From positions 434,001 through 498,000 of the forward strand of contig CAWIVF010000006.1 of assembly GCA_963839535.1 (NCBI GenBank): a stretch of 64,000 bases of DNA. The letters run 5' to 3'. This document shows positions 48,036 to 57,513 of this stretch, piece after piece. Position 1 is the first letter of the stretch; each line of letters opens with the position of its first letter. Source of the DNA: RHKX01 sp963839535 (GTDB lineage: Bacteria; Actinomycetota; Thermoleophilia; Solirubrobacterales; 70-9). Made by a program: the position numbers and the translations under genes. The notes under the pieces were generated by a model that was given only the letters and a program-made list of their open reading frames with translations, was not told where the DNA came from and did not search any database.

Positions 48036-49851
48036 ATGGAGGCAGCCACGATGGCGGGGGCCGGAACGCAGCGACCGCAGGGGACGCCGAGCACGACCAT
48101 CGCCGACCTCCTGCCACGCGCGGTCGAGGCCTACGGCAGCGCGCCCGCCGTCATGTACAAGGAGGACGGGAAGTGGCTCACCCGCTCCTTCGACGAGGTC
48201 GGCGAGACCGTGCGCGGCCTGGCGCTCGGATTGATCGACCTCGGCGTCGCCAAGGGCGACAAGGTCTCGATCCTCGCCAACACCCGCCCCGAGTGGACCT
48301 ACTTCGACTTCGCCGCGCTCTCCGCGGGCGCGACCGTCGTCCCGATCTACCAGACGAACTCCCCCGAGGAGTGCCACTACGTGCTCGAGAACTCCGACGC
48401 CAAGGTGGTCATCGTCGAGGACGCCGAGCAGCTGGCCAAGATCACCGCCGTCCGCGATCGGCTGCCGAAGCTCGAGCACGTGATCCTGATGGAGGGCGAG
48501 GCCGAGGGCACCATCTCGGCCGCCGAGCTGGCCCAGCGCGGAGCGGGGCGCAGCACCGCCGAGTGGGAGGAGCGCTACAGCTCGGTCACCCCCGACGACG
48601 TCTGCACGTTCATCTACACGTCGGGGACGACCGGGCCGCCGAAGGGCTGCGTGATCACGCACGGCAACTACCGCGCGATGCTCGACATGACCCACAAGGC
48701 GGCGACGATCGCGCCGGACGAGATCGTCTACCTCTTCCTGCCGCTGGCGCACTCCTTCGCGTTGCTGATCCAGCTCGGGGCGTTCGACCTCGGCGCCGCG
48801 ATCGCCTACTGGGAGCGCGACCCGCTGAAGATCATCGCCAACCTCTCCGAGGTGCGGCCGCACTACTTCCCGTCGGTGCCGCGGATCTTCGAGAAGGTCT
48901 ACTCAGCTGCAACCGGGGCCATCGAGAAGACCGGCGGGTCGAAGAAGCGGATCTTCTGGTGGTCGATCGGCGTGGGGCAGCGCTACCGCGAGGCCGAGCG
49001 CAGCGGCCGCAAGCCCGGCTTCCTGCTGCGCCGCCAGTTCGCCTTCGCCGACGACAAGGTGCTCTCGAAGATCCGCGGGATCTTCGGCGGGCGCGTCCGC
49101 CAGTGCACCTCCGGCGCCGCGCCGATCAACCCCGAGATCCTCCGCTTCTTCGACGCTGCCGGGGTGCTGGTGCTCGAGGGCTACGGGATGACGGAGACGT
49201 CGACCGCAGCGACCATCTCGACGCCCGAGGCATTCAAGATCGGCACCGTCGGCCGCCCGTTCGAGGGCTGTCAGGTGAAGATCGCCGGCGACGGCGAGGT
49301 GCTGATCAAGGGGCCGAACATCTTCCGCGGCTACTACAAGAACGAGGAGGCGACGCGGGAGACCATCGTCGACGACTGGCTCCACACCGGCGACATCGGC
49401 GAGATCGACTCCGACGGCTACCTCTCGATCACCGGCCGCAAGAAGGACATCATCATCACCGCGGGCGGCAAGAACATCACGCCGGCGAACCTCGAGGCCG
49501 ACATCAAGCAGCACGGGCTCGTCAGCCAGTGCGTGGTGATCGGCGACCGCCGTCCCTACCTCGTCGCGCTGGTGACGCTCGATCCGGAGGAGGCCGCCGC
49601 CTACTCGGCCGAGCACGACCTGCCCGACGATCCCGCCGCCCTGGCCGACAACCCCGACGTGCAGGCCTCGGTCATGGCCCACGTCGATCAGATCAACGAG
49701 AAGTACGCCCGGGTCGAGCAGGTCAAGAAGATCAAGATCCTCCCCCACGACCTCTCCCAGGAGGGCGGCGAGCTGACCCCGACCCTGAAGGTGAAGCGGA
49801 ACGTGGTCGACGGAGAAGTACGCGGCCGAGGTCGAAGCCCTCTACGCGTAG
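48036..49851 (+). CDS. Long-chain fatty-acid-CoA ligase, frameshift at the C-terminus
   Basis: About 604 residues of the FACS family. FIYTSGTTGPPKGCVITHGN (about residues 190-209) is the P-loop, YGMTETSTAA the A5 motif, and GRKKDIIITAGGKNITPANL the hinge and A8 region. It activates fatty acids to acyl-CoA. The visible frame overruns into a repeat; removing one G near 49811 gives VKRNVVDEKYAAEVEALYA and TAG 49849-49851, the natural family end. A GGAGGGAAC ribosome-binding site precedes ATG 48036 and a TAGACT -10 is at about 47940. Fits with the mce lipid-import genes. Confidence 0.9.
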
Positions 49852-49860
49852 AAGCCTTCC

Positions 49861-49935
49861 TAGGGTCCCGCCACGGTGGGGCCCCCTCCGGGCAGACCGG
49901 ACGCGAAGCGGAGGATCTGCCCGGAGTTATCTGAG
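49861..49935 (+). repeat. Interspersed stem-loop repeat, copy 3
   Basis: TAGGGTCCCGCCACGGTG (49861-49878) precedes a perfect 9-bp stem, CCGGGCAGA (49888-49896) with TCTGCCCGG (49916-49924), around loop CCGGACGCGAAGCGGAGGA (49897-49915); AGTTATCTGAG follows. Compared with copy 2B, stem base 5 changes C to G and its partner G to C, so pairing is kept. It lies between the convergent acyl-CoA ligase and patatin genes. Confidence 0.75.
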
Positions 49936-49940
49936 TAAGG

Positions 49941-50024
49941 CGCGGCGCGCCGGGGGCGGCGCCGGCCGAACTCCAGCCGGCTCTGCCGGCCGCCGGAGGC
50001 TGGGGTCGCCCCCGGCGCGTTGCG
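49941..50024 (-). terminator. Long GC-rich hairpin between convergent genes
   Basis: CGCGCCGGGGGCG (49946-49958) pairs perfectly with CGCCCCCGGCGCG (50007-50019), extended outward by GGCGC and GCGCC across a 2x2 mismatch. Inside, CTCCAGCC and GGCTGGGG and GCCGGC repeats can pair too. The structure ends at the patatin stop (50027-50029) and probably ends transcription on one or both strands; no T-run is present. Confidence 0.5.
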
Positions 50025-50026
50025 CC

Positions 50027-51268
50027 CTAGCGCAGGAGAGCCGCCGTCGTCTGCTCGAAGACGCGGCGCCAGGCGGGGGCGTCGTCGCCCTTCTCGCGCT
50101 CGACCTGATCGAGGACGTGCTTGATCCGCTTGGCGGAGATCTCGATGCCGTGGCGCTCGGCGATCGTGCGGTAGCGCTCGTAGTCGCGGGCGAGGCGCAG
50201 GGTGACCGATTCGAAGCCGTGCTTGGCGATCTGCAGGCGCGCCTTGTAGTCCATGATCGAGGTCGAGAACATCAGCTCGTCGCCGAACTCCGGCTCGATC
50301 AGGACGATGTCGACGCCGGGGTACTTCTCCTCCCATTCCTCGACCGCGCGATGGAGGCGATCGTGGGCGATCATCCGGACCGCCTGGTTGGCGAGGGCGA
50401 CGAAGCCCATGTCGGAGATGCGGCGCACGCGGCTGCCGAAGATCGTCGGCACCCGGCGCTCGAAGTCGTTGATGAAGGGGACCACCGGGTTGACGACGAC
50501 GATGAACTTCGCGCCCTTCTCGACCGCGATGTCGATGTTCGTCGTCGAGCGGATGCCGCCGTCCATCATCTCCCGGCCCTTGATCTCGACCGGCTCGTAG
50601 ACGAGCGGCAGGGCGGTCGAGGCGGCGACGGCCTGCGAGATCGGCACGTCGCGCCAGCCCTCGTCGCCGAGGACGATGCGCTCGGTCGTGTCGATCTCGG
50701 TCGCGGTCAGGTAGAGCTCGCGCTCGAGCATCCGGAAGTCGTCGGTGCGGTCCGGGTCGGCGAGCATCTCGGCGACGTACTCCTCGATCCCGCGGCCGGT
50801 GTAGAGCCCCTTCGGCAGCCCGGCGGCGAGGCCGGTGGCGACGTCCATGACGGAGGTCTCGAGCACGGTCCGAGCGATGTCGCGGCCGACCCCCATGAGC
50901 CGCAGGGGGAAGCGGATGGCCGCGTCGGCGAAGCCCCGGTAGTTCGGCCGCAGGAGCATGCTGCGGTCCATGTCGCGCAGCGGCGACGGCAGCTTCTTGT
51001 TGAGGACGCGCATCATCTCCTCGGGAGTGACGCCGTTGGCGACGGCGCTGCCCACGAAGGCGCCGGCGCTGGTGCCGACGTAGACGTCGAAGTCGTTGAC
51101 CGTGCGGTTGGCCGCCAGCAGGTCGAAGGCCCGCAGGGCCCCGATCTCGTACACCGCGCCCGTGAAGCCGCCTCCGCCGAGGACGAGGGCGGTCTTGGAC
51201 CGGCGACGGCGCCGATTGCCCGACCCCCTCGAGCGACGCGCCGGATCGAGCTTGACAACCTCGCTCAC
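50027..51268 (-). CDS. Patatin-like phospholipase
   Basis: A 413-residue protein with LVLGGGGFTGAVYEIGALRA (the oxyanion glycine loop), VGTSAGAF (catalytic Ser in G-x-S-x-G) and DGGIRS (the catalytic Asp), the three patatin motifs. Roughly 150 residues at the C-terminus are helical and Arg-rich. It probably hydrolyses membrane lipid or stored acyl esters. GTG 51268 is 9 nt from a TATAAA box (51278-51283). Adjacent to the acyl-CoA ligase gene, whose substrate it could supply. Confidence 0.9.
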   Translation of the reverse strand: MSEVVKLDPARRSRGSGNRRRRRSKTALVLGGGGFTGAVYEIGALRAFDLLAANRTVNDFDVYVGTSAGAFVGSAVANGVTPEEMMRVLNKKLPSPLRDMDRSMLLRPNYRGFADAAIRFPLRLMGVGRDIARTVLETSVMDVATGLAAGLPKGLYTGRGIEEYVAEMLADPDRTDDFRMLERELYLTATEIDTTERIVLGDEGWRDVPISQAVAASTALPLVYEPVEIKGREMMDGGIRSTTNIDIAVEKGAKFIVVVNPVVPFINDFERRVPTIFGSRVRRISDMGFVALANQAVRMIAHDRLHRAVEEWEEKYPGVDIVLIEPEFGDELMFSTSIMDYKARLQIAKHGFESVTLRLARDYERYRTIAERHGIEISAKRIKHVLDQVEREKGDDAPAWRRVFEQTTAALLR

Positions 51269-51354
51269 GGAGAGGCGTTTATAGCAGGCAGACTGGCCGA
51301 TCCGGGCCGCTGCGACCGGCCGGGCCGGGCGATGAGGCGTCTACACTCGCCCCG

Positions 51355-52655
51355 GTGAGGAGGCTCTCAGCCACAGGTTTCACGGCTTTGATCGCCGCCT
51401 TGGCGATCGGGGATCCCCGCCGCCGCGAGCGGGCAGGGGGCGCCCCCGGTGGCTCCCCGCGTCATGGACGCCCCCGCCGCGTCCGACCCCGGCCTCGAGC
51501 GCTGGGCCCAGCGGGCGCCGCTGAGCCGCTCAGGGCTGCAGCGCAGGCTCGCCAAGCTCGCCCGCAAGGCGCCGGGCGACAGCGGCTTCTACGTGTACGA
51601 CATCGACGCGAAGCGCAAGCGCGTGCTCTTCGATCGCAGCCAGGGAGAGCGGCGCAAGCTCGCCTCGAACCAGAAGCTCTTCACGACCGCGACCGCCCTG
51701 GGCGAGATCGGCGCGGGCGCTCGGATCCCGACCCGGGTCAAGCGGCAGGGGGCGGTGAGCAAGGGGCGGCTGAAGGGAAACCTCTACCTCGTCGGTGGCG
51801 GCGATCCGTCGTTCGGGGGCTCCGGCGTCCGCAACCTCGCCAAGGACGTCCGCCGGGCCGGCATCAGAGAGCGTCACCGGAACGGTCATCGGCGACGACA
51901 CGGTCTTCGACCGGCGCCGCGGCGTCCCCGGGACGGGCTACTCGGCGAGCGAGTACGTGGCGCCGCTGAGCGGGCTCACCTACGGCGGCTCGACCTACTC
52001 CGAGGATCCGGCCAAGGCCGCGGCCGCCGCATTCCGCGACCGGCTGCGGGAGGAGGGCGTGCGCATCCGCGGCAAGGCCAAGGTCGGCGCGGTGCCGGCG
52101 AAGCTGCGCGGGACACCGGCGCTCGGCGAGTACGAGTCGCCGACGATCGCCAACCTTGCCGCCGCCACGAACAAGCCCTCGGACAACTTCTACGCCGAGA
52201 TGCTGCTCAAGCGGATCGCGGTGGAGACGGGCCGGCGAGGCACGACGAACAACGGGGCGAGGATCGTCGAGACCTTCGCCCGCCGGCTGGGATCGAAGGT
52301 CGATGCCAAGGACGGCTCCGGGCTGACCGACCGCAACCGCTCCTCGGCCAAGGACGTCGTGCGCCTGCTCAGCGGAGTCCGCCGCGAGAAGGGGGTGGGC
52401 GGGCCGCTGTTCGACTCGCTCGCGATCGCCGGCAAGGAGGGCACGCTCGCCGACCGGATGGAGGGCACCGTCGCGGCCGGCCGCTGCCGCGGCAAGACCG
52501 GGACGATCAGCGGCGTCTCGAACCTCTCCGGCTACTGCCGGGCGGGCCATGGCCTCGTCGCCTTCTCGTTCCTGATGAACGGGGTCGGCGACTACGACTA
52601 CGCCCGCTCGATCCAGGACCGGATGGCCGTCGAGATCGCCCGCTACCGCCCCTAG
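51355..52655 (+). CDS. D-alanyl-D-alanine carboxypeptidase/endopeptidase, PBP4 (DacB) type, two frameshifts
   Basis: GTG 51355 is 7 nt from TACACT (51342-51347). A signal peptide (LSATGFTALIAALAIG) is broken by a shift near 51412; the next frame holds GFYVYDIDAKRKRVLFDRSQ and ASNQKLFTTATAL, the Ser-x-x-Lys nucleophile. After a shift near 51870 come PSDNFYAEML (Ser-x-Asn) and CRGKTGTISGVSNLSGYC (Lys-Thr-Gly). About 432 residues. It trims or cleaves peptidoglycan peptides in the wall. Confidence 0.85.
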
Positions 52656-52658
52656 GGC

Positions 52659-53165
52659 TCAGGCGGGCGAGAGCGCCAAAACGGGGATCTCGCGGTCGCC
52701 GGCCAGCTCCTCGTAGTCGCCGTAGCCCGAGTAGTTGCGGCAGGCGAGCTCGTAGAGCCGGGCGCGGTCGTCCGCCTCCACCACGCGCCGGGCGTGATAT
52801 CGCCCGGTCACACCGCCGGCGGTCAGCTCGACGTCGGGATTGGCCATCACGTTGAGGAACCAGGCGGGATGCTTCGCCCGGCCGAAGCTGGAGGCCACGA
52901 GGATCACGTCCTCGCCGTCGGTGAAGTAGACGAGCGGGACCGTGCGAAGCTCGCCGCTCTTGCGGCCCCGCACCTTCAGCAGGACGAGCGGCAGCATCGA
53001 GGTTGTCGCGAAACGGCCCCGGGTGATTCGCAGCAGGACCGGATCGATCCGCGAGGCGATGTTGATCCCGTACCAGCGCCCGGCATCGCTGGTGCCGAAG
53101 CGGTGGAAGGCCTCGCGGGCCCTGCCCCGCTCGCTCGTCGGGTCGATCGGCGGAATGCGGCTCAT
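52659..53165 (-). CDS. Deazaflavin (F420)-type nitroreductase family protein
   Basis: A 168-residue protein from ATG 53165, overlapping the ligA stop. The stretch VRGRKSGELRTVPLVYFTDG and SFGRAKHPAWFLNVMANPDV is the DDN/FDOR signature of F420-binding oxidoreductases common in actinobacteria. It would use reduced F420; substrate unknown. It ends 3 bases from the convergent dacB-like gene. Confidence 0.85.
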   Translation of the reverse strand: MSRIPPIDPTSERGRAREAFHRFGTSDAGRWYGINIASRIDPVLLRITRGRFATTSMLPLVLLKVRGRKSGELRTVPLVYFTDGEDVILVASSFGRAKHPAWFLNVMANPDVELTAGGVTGRYHARRVVEADDRARLYELACRNYSGYGDYEELAGDREIPVLALSPA

Positions 53166-55188
53166 TCGCCGATCAGCTCCAGCAACCCGGCCTCGTCGAG
53201 GATCTCGGTGCCGAACTTCTCGGCCTTCGCCAGCTTCGAGCCGGGGCTGTCGCCGGCCACCACGTAATCGGTCTTCTTCGACACGGAGTTCGTCACCTTC
53301 CCCCCCGCCCTCTTGATCAGCGCGCTCGCCTGCTCCCGGCTGAGGTCCGGCAGCGTGCCGGTGATCACCAGCGTACGTCCATTCAGCGGGCCCTCGTCGG
53401 AGCGCCGCTCGGATGGGTCGAGCTCGAGCCTCAGGCCGCGCTCCCGCAGCGCCTCGATCAGGGCCCGCGTGCGCTCGTCGGAGAGCTGCTCGAGGATCTG
53501 CTCGGCGAGGATCGGGCCGACCCCGTCGACCTCGGTGATCTCCTCCTCCCCGGCCTCGAGCAGCGCGTCGATCGAGCCGAAGTGCTGGGCGAGCGACTCG
53601 GCGGTCACGTAGCCGACCCCGGCGAGCCCGAGCGCGAAGAGCACCCGCGGGAACGGCGCCCGCTTCGAGGCCTCGATCGCGGCGATCAGGTTGTTGGCGG
53701 AGACCTCGCCGAAGCGCTCGAGCTCCATCAGCCGCTCGGCGGTCAGGTCGTAGATCCCGGCGGCGTCGGTGATCAGGCCGTCCTCGAGGAAGCGGTACGC
53801 CTGCTTCTCGCCGAAGCCGTCGATGTCCATCGCGCCGCGGTGGACGAAGTGCTTGATGTGCTGGAAGACCTGGCCCGGACAGCCCGTCCGGTTGGGGCAG
53901 ATCGTCCAGACCCCCTCGGGCTTCACGGTCGGCGTGCCGCAGGCCGGGCACTTCTTCGGCGGCTTCGCCCGGCGCAGCCGCTTGCCCTCGCGGCGCTGGA
54001 TCAGCGGGGCGATCACCTGCGGGATCACGTCGCCGGCCCGCGTGACGACGACCTCGTCGCCCTCGCGCGCATCCTTGCGGGCGAGGTCCTCCTCGTTGTG
54101 GAGGGTGGCGGTGCTCACCGTGACGCCGCCGACGTGCACCGGCTCGAGCATCGCGAACGGGACCATGTGGCCGGTGCGGCCGACGTTCCAGACGATCTTG
54201 TTGAGCATCGTCGTCGCGGTCGTCGGCGGGAACTTCCAGGCGATCGCCCAGCGCGGCTCGCGGCCGACGACGCCGAGGTCCCGCCAGAGCGCCCGGTCGT
54301 CGACCTTGACCACGGCCCCGTCGATCTCGTAGTCGAGCCGCTCGCGGTTCTCCTCCCACCAGCGGCAGCGCTCGACGACCTCCGCCCCGGTCTCGTGGGT
54401 GGAGATGTCGGCGTTGACCCGGAAGCCGCGCTCCCGCAGCCACTCGATCTCGTCGCTGTGGGTCGCGTGATCGACGCCCTGCCGGTAGCCGATCCCGTAG
54501 CACCAGATCTGCAGCGGTCGCTCGGCCGCGAGCTGGGGGTCCTGCTGGCGGATCGTCCCCGCCGCGGCGTTGCGGGGGTTGGCGAAGGTGGAGAGCCCGC
54601 GCTCGGCCCGCTGCTCGTTGAGCTGCTCGAAGCCCGAGCGCGGGAAGTAGATCTCTCCCCGCACCTCGATCACCTCGGGCGCGTCGGGGATCCGCAACGG
54701 GATCGAGCGGATCGTCCGCAGGTTCTGGCTGACGTCCTCGCCGATCCTGCCGTCTCCCCGCGTCGTCCCGCGCGTGAACACCCCGTTCTCGTAGGTGAGC
54801 GAGATCGCGAGGCCGTCGATCTTCGGCTCGGTGACGTAGGAGATCTCGTCCGCGGTGATGTCGTAGCGCTTGAGCAGGTTGCGGATCCGCAGCTCCCATG
54901 CCTCGAGATCCTCGGCGCTGCGCGCGTTGGCGAGCGAGAGCATCGGCTCGCGGTGCTCGTACTGCTCGAAGCCCTCGACCGGCTTGCCGCCGACGCGCTG
55001 GGTCGGCGAGTCCGGGGTCCGCAGCTCGGGGTTCTCGGCCTCGATCGCGCGCAGCTCGTCGAGCAGGCGCGTCGTAGTCGTCGTCGCCGATCGAGCGGGT
55101 CGTCGAGGACGTAGTAGGCGTGGTCGTAGCGGGCGATCTCCTCGCGGAGCTCGGCCGCCCGCGCCTCTGCGCCGGCCTCCGCGCTCAC
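53162..55188 (-). CDS. ligA: NAD+-dependent DNA ligase, two frameshifts near the N-terminus
   Basis: From GTG 55188 (overlapping the surE stop): a helical Ia domain (EEIARYDHAYYVLDDP), then two indels near 55075-55100, after which the adenylation domain continues with EPKIDGLAISLTYENG (nucleotide Lys), the OB fold, the four-Cys zinc finger (CPACGTPTVK...CPNRTGC), helix-hairpin-helix motifs and a BRCT domain (NGRTLVITGTLPDLSREQAS) at the C-terminus. About 675 residues, normal. It seals nicks in replication. Frameshifts in an essential gene point to sequence error. Confidence 0.92.
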
Positions 55189-56003
55189 GCCCGGACGGAC
55201 TCCAGCACCCGCTCGAGCGCCTCCTCGAGCCGCAGCTCGCGGACGCCGTCGAAGCCGCCGTGGTCGGTGAGGTCGAAGTGGATCGGCGTGATCGCGACGA
55301 GGCCGCGCGCGACGGCGGCGAGGTCGGTCCCCTCCTCGTCCTCGAAGCCGGGCTCGTAGCCGTAGATCTCGTACCGCTTGCGGCCGTCGCCGTCCTCGTC
55401 CACCTGCTTCAGCTCGTCGTTGTAGAGGCGCTTGCCGAGCCGCGCGACGTCGACGCCCTCCGGCTCGCGGCCCGGGCAGTTGACGTTGAGGAGGGTCCCG
55501 TCCGGCAGCCCGTCGGCGGCCACCATCGCGGCGAGTGCGGCGGTCAGCGGCGCCGAGACGGAGAAGTCGAACTCGCGGCCGAGGCGGAAGTCCATCTCGC
55601 CGGCGGTGGACTGCTGGGAGACGGCGATCGCCGGGATGCCGAGCACGATCCCCTCGAGCGCCGCGGCGACGGTTCCCGAGTAGGTCACGTCGTCGCCGAG
55701 GTTGGAGCCGTGGTTGATGCCGGAGACGATCAGCTCCGGCCGCTTCCCGATCAGCCCGAGGTGGGCGAAGCGGACGCAGTCGACCGGGGTCCCGTCGGTC
55801 GCGTGGCCGATCGTGCCGTCGTCGAAGGTGATCTCCTCGACCCAGAGCGGCGAGCGGGTGGTGATCGACCGGGCGGTCGCGCTGCGGTTCGAGTCGGGGG
55901 CGATGACCGACAGCTCGATCCCGTCGATCTCGAGCAGCGCCCGGCGCAGCGCCTGCAGCCCGGGGGCCGCGATTCCGTCGTCGTTGGTCAGGAGGACCCG
56001 CAC
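55185..56003 (-). CDS. surE: 5'/3'-nucleotidase SurE
   Basis: A 272-residue protein beginning MRVLLTNDDGIAAPGLQALR, with the metal-binding NDDG at residues 7-10, Ser in DSNRSATARSIT, and SGINHGSNLGDDVTYSGTVA, all family hallmarks. It dephosphorylates nucleoside monophosphates. GTG 56003 is 7 nt from a minus-strand TAGAAT box (56011-56016), which overlaps the truA stop codon. The GTGA overlap with ligA implies translational coupling. Confidence 0.95.
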   Translation of the reverse strand: MRVLLTNDDGIAAPGLQALRRALLEIDGIELSVIAPDSNRSATARSITTRSPLWVEEITFDDGTIGHATDGTPVDCVRFAHLGLIGKRPELIVSGINHGSNLGDDVTYSGTVAAALEGIVLGIPAIAVSQQSTAGEMDFRLGREFDFSVSAPLTAALAAMVAADGLPDGTLLNVNCPGREPEGVDVARLGKRLYNDELKQVDEDGDGRKRYEIYGYEPGFEDEEGTDLAAVARGLVAITPIHFDLTDHGGFDGVRELRLEEALERVLESVRA

Positions 56004-56013
56004 GCGGTCGATT

Positions 56014-56769
56014 CTAGGAGCGGGTGGGCTCGGGGTAGGCGACCCCGATCAGGTAGAGGCCGTCGGGGCTGGCGGTCTCCCCCGCCTCGGGCCGCTCGGC
56101 GCCGCCGAGCAGACGCTCGAAGTCGGCGAAGTCGCGGCGGCCGGACCCGACCTCGAGCATCGTGCCGACGATGATCCGGACCATGCTGCGCATGAAGGCG
56201 TCGGCCTCGACCTCGAAGCGCCGCACGGCCGCCGACTCGACGCTCCACCGCGCGTCGAGGATGCGCCGGTGGAAGTGGACGTGCTCGGTCTCGGTCGGCG
56301 TGAAGGCGGTGAAGTCGTGGGTGCCGAGCAGCGCCGCGGCGCAGGCGTCCAGCAGCTCCAGGTCGAGGGGCCGGGGCCAGAACAGCGCCCGGCCCCGCTC
56401 GAACGGGCTCGGCACGCTCGCCGTCTCCAGCCGGTAGCGGTAGCGGCGGGAGAGGGCGTCGCGGCGGGCGTCGAAGCCGTCCGGGGCCGGGCCCGCGGCG
56501 AGGACGGCGAGATCGCGGCCGGTGAGCGCGTTGAGCGCCCGCAGCAGGGTGTCGGGCGGCGGGCGGTCGGTGACGAAGCTCGCGACCTGGCCGAGCGCGT
56601 GGACGCCGGCGTCGGTCCGGCCGGCGACGGTCAGCCCGACGCGCTCGCCGAACAGCTGCTCGAGCGCCGCCTCGAGCTCACCCTGCACCGTGCGCTTGCC
56701 GGGCTGCTTGGCCCAGCCGCTGAAGCCGGCGCCGTCATAGGCGATGTCGAGCCGGTACGTCGCCGTCAG
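56014..56769 (-). CDS. truA: tRNA pseudouridine synthase A, apparently CTG-started
   Basis: AGRTDAGVHALGQVA holds the catalytic Asp; RRYRYRLETAS and FMRSMVRIIVGTML are further TruA landmarks. It modifies U38-40 in tRNA anticodon arms. The family N-terminus YRLDIAYDGAGFSGWAKQPG is present, but between it and the upstream in-frame TAA there is no ATG, GTG or TTG. A CTG at 56767-56769 overlaps the VOC stop in the same CTGA way that ATGA and GTGA pairs do elsewhere here, and gives 251 residues. A GTG at 56688 would delete the first strand. A missed indel is the alternative. Confidence 0.88.
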   Translation of the reverse strand: MTATYRLDIAYDGAGFSGWAKQPGKRTVQGELEAALEQLFGERVGLTVAGRTDAGVHALGQVASFVTDRPPPDTLLRALNALTGRDLAVLAAGPAPDGFDARRDALSRRYRYRLETASVPSPFERGRALFWPRPLDLELLDACAAALLGTHDFTAFTPTETEHVHFHRRILDARWSVESAAVRRFEVEADAFMRSMVRIIVGTMLEVGSGRRDFADFERLLGGAERPEAGETASPDGLYLIGVAYPEPTRS

Positions 56770-57122
56770 GACGCGGCGTACCGGTTATGCAGCATGAGGT
56801 CGTTGCCGTCCGGGTCCGTGAACAGGGCCATGTGGCAGACGCCCGTGTCGAACGTGTCGCCCGCGAAGACGACGCCCTTGGCCTCGAGCTCCGCCCGGGC
56901 CGCCGCGACGTCGTCGACGTGCAGGGCGGGATGCGCGTTCTTCTGCGGGGCGAACGGGAAGCCCATCTTCTCCGGCTCCCAGATGGCGAAGCAGGTCTCG
57001 CCGGCCCAGAACTCGTAGTCGGCGTTGGCGTCCTGCCTCAGCCCGAGGACCTCGCCGTAGAACTTGCGGGAGCGCTCGGCGTCCTGCGAGGGGATTCCGA
57101 CGAAGTCGAGTCCGGTGATCAC
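56766..57122 (-). CDS. VOC-family (glyoxalase-like) protein inserted between rplQ and truA
   Basis: A 118-residue VOC protein: GLDFVGIPSQDAERSRKFYG at the start and GVCHMALFTDPDGNDLMLHN at the end, two beta-alpha-beta-beta-beta modules. GTG 57122 is 6 nt from a TAGGGT box (57129-57134), so it has its own leaderless promoter inside the ribosomal cluster. Function unknown; its stop is coupled to truA. Confidence 0.85.
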   Translation of the reverse strand: MITGLDFVGIPSQDAERSRKFYGEVLGLRQDANADYEFWAGETCFAIWEPEKMGFPFAPQKNAHPALHVDDVAAARAELEAKGVVFAGDTFDTGVCHMALFTDPDGNDLMLHNRYAAS

Positions 57123-57139
57123 ACCGTCACCCTAACCCG

Positions 57140-57494
57140 TCAGACGAGCTCGAGGAAGACCATCTCGGTCGAGTCGCTACCGGCGCGGGCCGAGCTTGAC
57201 GATCCGCGTGTAGCCGCCGGGCCGCGTCGTGTAGCGGGGGGCGATCTCCTCGACCAGCTTGTGGACGATGAACTTGTCCTGACCGAGCTTCGAGAGCAGC
57301 AGGCGCCGGGCGTGCAGGTCGCCCCGCTTCGCCAGGGTGATCAGCTTCTCGACCTCCGGCTTGACCGCCTTGGCCTTCGCCTGGCTCGTCCGGATCCGCT
57401 CGTGCTCGATCAGCTGCTTGGACATCGTCCGGAGCAGGGCCTTGCGATGCGCGGTGTCCCGGCTGAGCTTGTGTCGTGTCCGCCCGTGGCGCAT
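57140..57494 (-). CDS. rplQ: 50S ribosomal protein L17, C-terminal frameshift
   Basis: MRHGRTRHKLSRDTAHRKAL then LRTMSKQLIEHERIRTSQAK is the L17 N-terminal half. The visible frame stops at TAG 57177-57179 after LGPRR (105 residues), but the sequence beyond, one base out of frame, reads DSTEMVFLELV followed by TGA 57140-57142, the usual L17 C-terminal tail. A single inserted base near 57178 explains it, giving about 117 residues. L17 sits at the exit-tunnel side of the 50S subunit and follows rpoA as in most bacteria. Confidence 0.95.
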
Positions 57495-57513
57495 GGCGTA
57501 ACGCTACCCGCCC

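Noticed and set aside
49852..49934. A tail of the acyl-CoA ligase encoded by repeat copy 3
   Set aside because: A one-base insertion near 49811 fully explains the overrun and restores the family C-terminus ending at 49851.
51601..51620. A further occurrence of GACGCGAAGCG
   Set aside because: It is inside the coding sequence of the dacB-like gene (DAKRKR), with no flanking stem or repeat arms, so it is a chance match.
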